Positions 23,701-35,300 of a stretch of DNA of 64,000 nucleotides are shown here, piece by piece; position 1 is the first letter of the stretch, and each line of letters opens with the position of its first letter. Source of the stretch: Ampullaceana balthica (lineage: Eukaryota > Mollusca > Gastropoda > Lymnaeidae); assembly GCA_944989445.1 (NCBI GenBank), contig CALYLW010000494.1, positions 394,004 through 458,003 of the forward strand, read 5' to 3'. Position numbers and translations under genes: made by a program. The notes beneath the pieces are model-generated. The model saw only the letters and a program-made list of their open reading frames with translations, searched no databases and had not been told where the DNA came from.

Positions 23701-25993
23701 CCCTAATAACTTTCTTAATTCTGTGAGCATATAATAAGTGTTTTCCAAAACTTTTGGTCAGGAGTCGGAGATAAACATTATATTTCATATATTACGTCAC
23801 TAAGTTATAATAAATATTTATCCTCAGACAGGAAATCTTCGGTGTCAGCAAAATTGATAACAAATTTGATAATCTTTCATAAAAATTTGATGATTCAAAA
23901 TTTCCAAATAAACGTGATCTTCCTTCATTAAAAAAATCATGTACCTAAAGTCAAAAACAGAGTTAATGATCTTGTGATTAAAAAGGTTAATTCAAATGGC
24001 TGGAAAGTATATATAATTTTTTTTAAAGACACATTACATAGAATAACCCACCCCTGCAGAAATGCAGATGGCATATGCCTTTTTTTGTAATTTTGTAGCA
24101 AAGTTTTAAATCCCAAACAAAAATGGCATCAACCTTTAAATCAGTCTCAGTTTTCAGCATTTTCAGGCAGTGTTCAGCCATCTTTATTGTTCATGTGCTT
24201 TACTCTTCTTTACTTTTTACCATATAATGAACAAGTCCAAGTAAGTCTAACAAAAATTATATGATGATTCAGAAGGACTTACTCTAGACATGAGTCTTAT
24301 GATTAAATACTAGAAAGGTAGAATACAATGCTGTTAGGTTATGGATTTGCTTTGTCTCTTTTGCTACTCAAACCCTAATGTTTCCATTCTCATTCACCTC
24401 TGACAAATTTGACTTTTCCTATCCTTAATGGATCATTTCAGGGTTTTAAACAAATTTAAACATGCATAAATGGAGAAGTACAAAGTTACAATTTTTTCAT
24501 GGGAAACAAATATATTTGAAAAATTGGGATAAACATAAAAGCAATGATTTTACATAACAAAAGCTGAGACAGAAATTGACATTTATGTTAGGGTCAAAGG
24601 TCAGCAGGTGTCCTACAAGAACATATATCAGCCTACATGGATGTCATCGCCAACCAGACCCATAAACTGTCCAGCAGACTGGATCTGTTGTTACTCAGTC
24701 AGCTGTAACTGGACAGCAGACTGGATCTGTTGTTACTCAGTCAGCTGTAACTGGACAGCACGACCCAGTAAGTATCCATTTGGAAAGATGGCCGTGTTCT
24801 TGTGTATATCACTGAAGTGAACTTTTTTTTCCTCTCAACCAAACAGAAAGTATATATTATTAATTATTATATTATGAAGAAATAAATCGAAAAATTCACA
24901 CCATGTAAAGCTTTTTTTTTAAACGAATAGTTTAAAGTGAGCAGATATATACACAATGGGCAAGTTTATAATCGGTTTATTCGTTCTTCTGTACACATAT
25001 TAAAGTCTTTTAATTTTAAAAAAACTGAACTGTTTTATTTTATCATTAATAAAATTGAGTATGAGGTAAGGTATAATTAACATCGATGTTTTCATAGTTT
25101 TTTTGTTTGTTGTCTAATTGTTTCTTCCATCCATCAAAATTACTTCTACAAAACCTTGACACAGGAACAGAGTCATTTGTTTGGACCAGGTATCACAAAG
25201 CAGTAGTCTCGTTAATACTAGTCATTTCAATTCCTTTTCACTTATGTGCCATCAAGTATTACAAGTGATTTAGAATGCAACCATTTCTCCTTGTCTTGGA
25301 AAATGCCTAAATCCTTTATCCATTTATCCCTTTGAATTAAAAACTTTATAAACAGCACTCAATGTTTGTTAGTTGCAGCTGTTTAATGTTCTGGCTCTGA
25401 AGATAAGTGTTGTTGTTTTTTTTTGATGAATGAAGACAATTCTGTGGAACTCACAATGGAACCTAAACAGCACACACCATACACAATTTGAAATACTGTC
25501 TTCAAAAATTTATGACACAAATATCAGAATCCTTACTTCATGTCACAATATTGTCAAAGAAATTCATCATCTTCGTCACAGCTATGTAGCCAGCAGCTCG
25601 AAAACTTCTTACCAAAAACTGTCTCCGATGAATTTAATTATTTTTTTTCAAATACTGAAGAGTTTTTTTCCATCCATATTTTGAATACAACTGAATTTCA
25701 TAACTCTTCCTTTTATTAACTCAGATCCAAAACACAAGTACCAATACTGAAGTATTATTATGCGCAAACAACTTTTCACTTCTTTTCCAGGATTGGAAAT
25801 AACATTTATAGATGAGCCAGAATAATAACTGTAAAAATATCAAAAAGGATTGTATTTTTGGAAACTCCTATTGTCAGGATCTTAATGTGGATTGACAATA
25901 ATCGTTAACTATTTCTCAATTACGTCACATAAAGTCTTAATCTTCGATATCAGTGACAATCTCCGTGGTTGAATTTTGAAATTTCATAACAAC
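20723..25993 (-). other. AT-rich sequence downstream of the DDR stop codon (3' UTR and spacer)
   Basis: No gene recognised. It contains two short duplications: about 61 nt twice at 21310-21420 (CTTGAGTAGCATCAAACACA) and 48 nt twice at 24672-24770 (TGGATCTGTTGTTACTCAGT). The part next to 25993 must hold the DDR 3' UTR. Several AATAAA hexamers occur on the - strand (for example 25717-25712 and 24981-24976) but none can be chosen from sequence alone. Confidence 0.5.
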
Positions 25994-26326
25994 TTAGCAG
26001 ATAGGAACAGTAATCTGTCCTAATTTTTCATCAGCTGGATTGTAGCCCATGTTTTTCCTCTGGAGGAACATGTGGATCTCCCTGAAGGTGGGCCGTACAC
26101 TCTCCTGTCGGTTCCAGCACTCGCACATGAGGTCATAGATTTCTTTGGGGCAGTTGATGGGCATGGGCAACACGGTCTGGAGGTTGTCGTCACGGTAGCA
26201 GTGGCCAGCGTTCTCTATGACCTGTTCATCTGTCAGAGCTATGAATGGCTGTTCACGGGCAAAGGTGAGAATCTCCCACAGGGTGACAGCAAATGACCAG
26301 ACATCACTCTTAGTGGTGAACTTACC
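25994..26326 (-). CDS. DDR: DDR exon M: kinase C-lobe and C-terminal tail
   Basis: 110 residues plus stop (TAA on the - strand at 25996-25994); acceptor TTTTGTCTCAG. It reads [65 protein letters not shown] and RPTF.EIH are DDR signatures. The tail after the kinase, about 22 residues ending QITVPIC, is longer than in vertebrate DDR2 and has no recognised motif. Confidence 0.97.
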   Translation of the reverse strand, partial: GKFTTKSDVWSFAVTLWEILTFAREQPFIALTDEQVIENAGHCYRDDNLQTVLPMPINCPKEIYDLMCECWNRQESVRPTFREIHMFLQRKNMGYNPADEKLGQITVPIC

Positions 26327-29300
26327 CTGAGACAAAATAAATAATAATAAGTTATACAATAATTTAAAAAATAAAATTAAAATAAAAACAATAATAAATA
26401 GATGGTCATTAAAAATTTGCATTTAAAATTGTGTTACTTTGTAAAATATGGAAAGGCAGTCAGTTCATTTTAACTGATTGGGGAGTTGGGTATATATTAT
26501 TAAATATAAATTAAAATTCCTAGGATAATGAAAACTTTATTGCCAGAGATAAGCTAACAAAACTTCATTTGCTTAACTTGGAGGGACTCTGCTTTCAACA
26601 TTCCCACCATACTTGTCTGCTGTCAACATTCTCACCATACTTGTCTGCTGTCAACATTCCCACCATACTTGTCTGCTGTCAACATTCCCACCATACTTGT
26701 CTGCTGTCAACATTCCCACCATACTTGTCTGCTGTCAACATTCCCACCATACTTACCAACAGAATACTCTCCCAGGCCATCCATCTAATAGGAAGCACGG
26801 CCCGACCTTCGATCCTGTAGTAATCGGAGCTGTACAAACTACGGCTCATGCCGAAGTCGGAGATCTTGATCAGGAAATGATGTCCTACCAGGCAGTTCCT
26901 TGTGGCCAGGTCACGGTGAACCATGTTCAGAGATTCCAGATATTTCATGCCAGACGAAATTTGTGATGCAATGTAGATCAAACAGCCATAGCTTATGGAG
27001 AGAGAGAAAGATATTTTGATAGACTATGTAGATCAGACATGAACAAATTAAACATATTTAGTGAACTAACTCACTAGAATTTCAACAGTTGCTGGTCCAA
27101 TTTTTTAAATGCAAATAATTTATAAACATTGACAGTCCTAATATAAATTTGACATTAGGTAAGTGGGAGAAGCACTCCAGATTTTCTATATAAAAAAAAA
27201 GTCATTATACTACTGAAAAATAAGAAATGTTTCTACTATTAAAATTGTTCCCTCCCTTTCCACCAAATCAATTTCAATTGACCATTAAAAAAATATGTAC
27301 CTAAGAGTTTTTGCATTGGATGCCTGGGCTACGGGACATTCTGGTTCATGGTCAATGAGGAACTGGTTGAGGTCACCGTATTTCATGTACTCCACCACCA
27401 TACACAAGGGCTCTTCTCTGGTGCAGACACCCAGCACACGAACTATGTTCAAGTCTTTCAGTTGGGACATAATTTTAATCTCTTTGTGGAAATCAGCTCT
27501 GATAGAAATAGAATAACAAATTTAATGACATTTTTTTTTAATTCAGAAAATGAAATTAACTTTAAATTTCTAATAAAATATTTAAGTAGTAGTTTGTAAG
27601 AGATGTGTTGTTGTGTTGACATTGTATAAGCATGCAAGTTGACTTGACTGAGTATGCAGCTCGTGATTTGTATTGTGAAGTGAAATCGTTTGAGGTCGTG
27701 AACTCGGAGAGAATGGCTATAAATGTAATGTTTAGGTGATTAAAGAGACAGTTGTTACACAGACCACAGGCTGTTGATGTCTTGTTTCTTGTAGTTAGAC
27801 TATTGCATGATAGACTAATAGAGAGTGTGAGAAGTTGACCAAGGATCAAGACCATTATTATTACATGGTATCAGACCATTACTTCTACAATACTTGCTAT
27901 TAATTGTTTCTAAATATTGTAAATTTTGTATTCCTTGTTTTAAGTTTTAATATAATTGTATTGCTTCATTCAAGTTCTTTGGAATAATAAAATTTTAAAA
28001 GTAATACATAACAATCTGCTCAGGGTTAAGTTTAAAGAGGTGATCATAGAAGAAGTAACCTGAAAGAAAACCTAACATATTTTCCTATCTTAAAACCTAA
28101 CATATTTTCCTATCTTAAAACCAAACATATTTTCCTATCTTAAAACCAAACATATTTTCCTATCTTAAAACCAAACATATTTTCCTATCTTAAAACCAAA
28201 CATATTTTCCTATCTTAAAACCAAACATATTTTCCTATCTTAAAACCAAACATATTTTCCTATCTTAAAACCAAACATATTTTCCTATCTTAAAACCAAA
28301 CATATTTTCCTATCTTAAAACCAAACATATTTTCCTAAGTTATTTATTTGATGTTTTGTAGACCTAACCTTGCCCTGTCATCAGCATTGGGTCTCAGCAT
28401 CTTGACAGCCACCAGGAGGGGAGCACGGGGGAGGTTCCTGTTGAGCATGTACTCATCCACCATCAGGTCTTCACCATGGAGAGCCTCACATAAGTGAACC
28501 TTCAGAAAGTCATTATTTTATGTCAGACACAAACTTTGGACTCATATTTAATAACAAACTGCGCCTAATATATTTAAAAGATATATTCTAATCCTATATC
28601 CTACACTTTTGGGGCTGTAAAAAAAATGTATTTTAATGAAGATTTCCAAATGTGATGTAACCTTCGACCTTTGAGACAGTTGATGCAAAGGGCACGATCC
28701 TTTAAAATCTCCTGTTACAGTTAAAATTATAAGGCTATTTATCATGCCATTTAAATCTTACAAAGAACAATAATGCTAAATATTTAATCATATAGAGAAA
28801 TCACAAATAAATATAAAATTTTTATAAGAAAATAATAGAAACAAAGAGAAATGGATAGATTAAATAGCACACAAAGATAATTACCTCTCCAAACTGTCCT
28901 TCGCCTAGAACTTCAACAAATCTCAAATCCTCTCTCCGTAGCTCCATAACAGAGTAGTCAATGCTGCACAGCAGTTCAGCATTGGGCACGGCATACACAT
29001 TGTTACCACTGACACCCTGCATGCTGGGAACACTTCCACCGTGCACGTTGACAATATCTGCAGCGGCGTAGAGGGCATCGTAGTTAGGAGGCTTGTCCAT
29101 CAGTGCCAGCTGCTTAGGGGCAGATGCCCGAGGGGGCAAGTTGACCACCAAAGCTGACTTGGTGATGTCTGGGACAGCATAGTCTCTAGGTTCAGACCCT
29201 AAAGAGTGCAAGATAAACATACAATGTTAACATAAAAGTACTTATGAGCTGGCAAGCACACACACAAAAATAATATAAAATTTAACAATAAATGTTTTTA

Positions 29301-32300
29301 ATAATAAACTGAGGGTTAATCCAAATTATTATTCTTTATTTTAATGTGTTGACTTTTTATTGAAGTAAATCTCACAGATGCTGCATTACATTAAAGTTAT
29401 TTTTTTTAATCCACTTTATTTAAAAATATTATTTAAACTCATCTTCTTCATGTAATCCTATTTAAAAATAAACTAAAAGAAGAGTAATTGGGAATTAAAA
29501 ATTTTATTTACACCATGAAATGTTATGATATTAGATACAATAATTGTTATTCAGTAGCTTATTTTCTTTTAGAGAATCTTTTAAGACGTTTTTGAGTTGT
29601 AATGTGAGAAACATGTTTGAGTTGTAATGTGAGAAACATGTTTGAGTTGTAATGTGAGAAACATGTTTGAGTTGTAATGTGAGAAACATGTTTGAGTTGT
29701 AATGTGAGAAACATGTTTAATCATTCAAAGAATCCCATGCACTTTAGAGATAAGTTTAAAATAGATTTGGTCAATTCATAAATCCAGTTGAAAGTTTCAT
29801 ACATAAAAGTTATATGTTATAAGTTAAAACACTTTCGTATAACATAGAGTACATATAAGTTATAACATAGAGTACATATAACTTATATGTACTCTATGTT
29901 ATAACTTATATGTACTCTATGTTATAACTTATATGTACTCTATGTTATAACTTATATGTACTCTATGTTATAACTTATATGTACTCTATGTTATAACTTA
30001 TATGTACTCTATGTTATAACTTATATGTACTCTATGTTATAACTTATATGTACTCTATGTTATAACTTATATGTACTCTATGTTATAACTTATATGTACT
30101 CTATGTTATAACTTATATGTACTCTATGTTATAACTTATATGTACTCTATGTTATACGAAAGTGTTTTTTACCCATTTAAAAGCGTCTGATTAATTTTAA
30201 AAACCGCTGAGCCCAAAAAACGATTTTGAAAAATAAAAAGGTGGTTAAATATAAAAATTACATCAAGCTATTTCAAATTTCTTTATTTAGTCAACAAATT
30301 TTTTATCATAAATGTAATTATATTGAAAAAAAAATTCCTAAAGAGAAATATGATTTTGTCAATGTTGGGATAGTTTATGTTTTATAATCCATTCACATAC
30401 AAATTTTACTATAAAACAAGGTGGAGACGGTATACTGCTTAGATTTATTCTGGCTATTGCTATACAATATAAACTGATGAGAAGTGTCTTTTATTTTTCT
30501 TCCTTTCCTTTTCGGTTTTACAACTAAGTGAGATACAATCTTCCATCAATAACCTAATCAACACAAAAGTTCAACACTACATTTTCAGTGAGTAGCAAAA
30601 TTTAAAAGATAAAAGTCCCGAGTTGTGTTCACTCATTTGTTTTGTGAAGCTGTATGCTGAAGACATAGATAACATGGTGCTGTTTGTATTTGTGGACACC
30701 TAAGTTCACCAGACAACAAAGCACAACTACAGATTCAAGGGCAGACAACTGTTTCATGCACTGCCGTCTCAGCTCAGACAACAGAAGAAAAACTTCAAAA
30801 TTTTTGTTGCATAAAATGAAATAAAAACCGTGGTGTAGGATAGGAGAAGGTATTTTATTACACAAAAATGGCAGGAGGGGGGAAATCAGAAAAACTTAAC
30901 TTTTTTTGTTTGTTAATTTTTTTTTATAAATAATTTTATTAAATAAACGAGTTGAAATCAAATTAACTAAAAATGAATGTGTGGAAATGTTTGATTGTTG
31001 AAAATTCATAAATAAAAAATTATTTTTGCAAAAGAACAAAATTAACATGCTCTGACTCAAATGCAAAGTAAAAAAATAATTTTTTAATAGGCAGGTTTGG
31101 GTAAGATACCAATAAAGTAACTATTTTTGAATAATTATAATATTTTTTTTAAATAGTGTAATTTTTGGGATCTTTATTTATTCTTTTAATTCTCATAATT
31201 TATATAAAACCCTTGAGAAAAAAACTTGAAAATTTAATATATTATCAAAATTCTTTATTTAACATTTTAAAATTGATGGATTGGAAGTAATAGAGGGGAT
31301 TAAAACTTGTAATCCAAACATAAATCTTTTTAAAAATGATATTTGTATGTTTACAAGGGATTCTAATGTAATTACTTCCTTAAATGTTAGTTGGTTGTTT
31401 TTTTGTAGATTCTTAAAAAGAAAGTTATATTAAGATGTTAATTTATGGTGTATAACAAGACACTTGTATTTTTAACACAATCTCAATCTCGAGCATTTTA
31501 TGTATGACCTGGGATAAGTTAATTTTTAGTTCAAACTTCATGTTAACTCATTAGCTCCTGATGTGACTAAATGCGTCCCTATAAGGGTCCGTACGGATGC
31601 AAACAAATGCGTCTGTTCGCCTAGCGATGCACTCTCGCATTTTTAGTTAAAAATAGCATCGAAATCTCGCTTTCCTCGAGACTTCCGGCTCTTGTGTGAT
31701 TCTACGAGATTGCAATAAAAATTACCGGATGTTTTTATCTTGTTTCACTTTTGATCCATGTGTGAATTAGTTTGACGCGTTTCTATCGAGTATGTATTCA
31801 CCGAGGTGCCGAAAATCGCGTTATCAGTCTTTAATCGTCACTATTTCGCAGTGCATGTTATATTATTATTAAACTTAATTCATTTCCTGAAGCATTAATC
31901 ATTTTATTTTTTTAAGATAAACGAATATCTTTAGAAAAGAAAAGCATTCTTCAGGAGCTATTGAGTTAAAATGTCATATTACTTAAAATGTCATATTACT
32001 TTAAATGTCATATTGCTTTAAATGCGCTAATTTGTTGCTTTACTTATAAGAAAACTGTGTCCAAGTTATTTTTTAAAAGACTAATAAGGAACACTGTAGG
32101 GTGATGTTTATTCACTCCCAGTACAGATAGGTCAAAACTGAAAAGGTTGAAAAGAACTTATGCTTTGAGAAAAATTATAAGTTAAGTCATTGAGGTAACA
32201 ACCTGTCTCTATTACGGTGGGCGGAGTAGAGGGAGTGGCCACAGTGAAACAAGTGACATATCTTTCTGCATCCAAATCTTCCACAACTAAATCTTTAGGA

Positions 32301-35300
32301 CAAACAAGAAAATCGTTGGCTGTGATCAATGAGATGGCGGATGCTTTGAAAGTGAAGGAGGGGGGGGGAGGGGGTGTCATTCCTCCAAAGCATTTAGAGT
32401 TAATGAAGGGTGATGTCATTTAGAGTTAATGAAGGGTGATGTCACATGAGTTTAAATGAAGGTTTAAGTATTAAGTCAACTGCAATTAGAGGTGGACCAT
32501 TTGATGATTGATGAATTGAATTTTTTTTTAAATGCAATACTACAGTACTAAATTAGTTTTAAGTTTATAAAAGACCTTAATTTAATTATTTTTTTAAAAA
32601 TCATATTGAAATAATTCTCAAAAGTGTATTAGAATATTGTATTAGAATTTTGTTATGAAATTGGTTACCAAGGGGTTAATGAAGCATTAGTGGTAGTTGA
32701 AACTAAATGTTAAATAAAAGGAGAAAAAAAAAGAGAATTTTTTTAAAATGATGGATAACTGAGCTAACAGAGCAGGCAGGCAAGACAGAAAGAGTTGTCT
32801 ACCCTGAATGCAGTCTTTGGGCCGGATGTACGCAGGCTTACAGCCGAATTTCTCACTGCCTCTGCTACCACCATTACAGCAACCGACGCCCTCGCGGTCA
32901 GAGTCAGCATCATCGGTAGCTATACTGTTATACATGTTCCCATTGGACAACTTGCCATTCGTGGTCCCTCTAAGGTCATTCAGATTGATGGCCACATGGC
33001 TGGTGCTGACCGGCTTGTGACCCCTCCGATTGTTGTTGTTTTTCCTGCGCTTGTGACGGCAGAAAAATATCAGGATGACACACAAGAGGAGAAAGATTAA
33101 TGCAGCCAAGGCTCCGATGATTATACTGATGTAATCATCATCATATTCTTTGTTCTCCTTCTCTGCAAGTGGCACATCGGGGGAGTTTGAATTATTACCT
33201 GTAAAAGAAATTATTAGATTATATTATATTCATATATCTTATCTTATCTTTTAAAAGACGCTCCTCCTATACAGAAGATTATTGCGTCCTACGCTTATCT
33301 ATGGTTTGTGTTTAGTCCTGCATTTTTATTAGAGATTTAAATGTTGATAAAGTGTTGGCGTTCTTGGTTTCTTCAGGCAACCCATTCCACGCCCAAATTC
33401 TGGATGGGAAGAACTAATATTTGTATGTGTTTGTTCTTGCATACGGAATAAGAAAGGTGTTTTTATCCTTATGTCTATCTGAGGGTTGTATTAAGTTATC
33501 TTTGTGTTGTATTTCTAAATTAGAGTTAATTGCTTTATGTATGATTACTACTTTACTCTTGGTTCTTCTATCCTCTAGTGTTTCAAGGTTTAATGATTTA
33601 ACTAATGGTGTTATTCTTGTCAGTTTTGAATATTCTACAGTAATTGATCTGGCAGCTCTTTTTTTAATTTGTTCTAGTTTATCAATGTTTTCTTTGGTGG
33701 ATGGGTTCCATACAGAAGATGCATATTCTAGTACAGGTCTCACCAAAGTGAGGTAGCATTTTAGTTTTATATCTCTATTACATGTGTGAAAGTTTCTTTT
33801 TATAAAGCCCAAGGTTTTGTTTGATTTTTTAATAACTTCATTGACATGGGGATCCTACTTAACAGGATATTTTGGAGTTTATAATTCATGACACAATACT
33901 AAACATATAAAGACTCATTTACCAGAACACAAACAAATTATTTGTCAAAGATAATAAAATTATAGCAATGATAAAACTGGTATAAGTGTTTCTAATGTTA
34001 AGTAGCAGAATGATAAACTTGTTTCACCCTTTATCCAAGAAAAATAAAGCTACATATTTTTGTTTCAAAATAAAATCATTCAACATAAACTTTGTATGAA
34101 ACAAACTTAAATATAATCAAAGAATAACTGATTCTCATGAATTTTGTAATATTTAATTTTCTTTCTTAATTACAAAAAAAGGAAACTTTAAATCAAAGAA
34201 ACAAACTTTAACAAATTTTTTTGTTATAACAAAACTACAGTCTGTAACGAATCAAACAAAATTACAACAGAAATAAAAAAGAAAAATAGGAAACCAAAGT
34301 CCCCAAGTACAAACTTTTCTTACTGGAGCCCTCATCAACCTGTTTGCTGTCACCACTGCTGTCATCAGAGGGACGCCCCTCACCCACATCAAAGCTGCCA
34401 GCTACACTCCCCCCATCTGAGCCATCAGGCTTGGGTGCATTGTCAGTGTTGAAGCCAATAAAATTATCTCTCTTCAGAGTTGTGGTGATTGGGGCAGGGG
34501 TGGTGGGAGGAGGCTCTTCCTCTGTGAAATTTCCGACTGCTTCAACTGCAGACAAAATGTCAGGTTCAAAATCATGGTTAATTATTATTTCAAACAAAAG
34601 TTGTCAAAAACCTTCGACACAGCAAGTAAAAGAAATTGCAGGGGAAAATTTCTTCATCAGATGTAACTGGCTGAAGAGATGAGGGAAAAGTCATGTAAGT
34701 ATAAAACTGATTTTTTTAAAATAAAAATTAATTAAGGACCAATTTATTTTCTATATTGCAAAAAAAAAGATATTATAAAGTAAATAAATTTTAAAAATCT
34801 TCACTGATTAATTTGGTGAAGAAACTTACTTGATGTGAATGTGACCTCACTGATCATGATCCACCTGGACTCGAAGTACAGGTCAAGCCGGACGTATTTG
34901 CCAATCCTATTCTGCATCCTCAGGGGAACAAATCGAGCATCCTCAATGGCATCATCTTTATCGTAGTTGATTTTGGTGGAGTGTGGCAGGAAGTAGTTAC
35001 CCCCGATACTGTAGAAGATCTCAGCATTGCGGAAAACTCGAACATCTTTTGTGAAGTGATTGTTGGAATGAAGCTCCATCTGAAATTTTTGTTTTATTTG
35101 TAAAAAATTGTAACTATACAATTAGGTGATGCTTTGAATTTTGTACATCTTGTCTTTTGTACATCTTGTATTTTGTACATCTTGTATTTTGTACATCTTG
35201 TATTTTGTACATCTTGTATTTTGTACATCTTGTATTTTGTACATCTTGTATTTTGTACATCTTGTATTTTGTACATCTTGTATTTTGTACATCTTGTATT

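Larger units (their letters stand above)
29199..32802 (-). other. DDR intron H-I (3.6 kb)
   Basis: It holds a 25-nt repeat (29588-29718), a palindromic element (29826-30168), a piggyBac-type MITE (31547-31965) and the candidate cassette exon (32203-32286). 30170-31540 is AT-rich with nothing recognised. Three short units of AATGTCATATTACTT lie at about 31968-32023. Confidence 0.75.

Noticed and set aside
33421..33756. + strand 111-codon hydrophobic frame
   Set aside because: Shadow of the LINE reverse-transcriptase remnant on the - strand.
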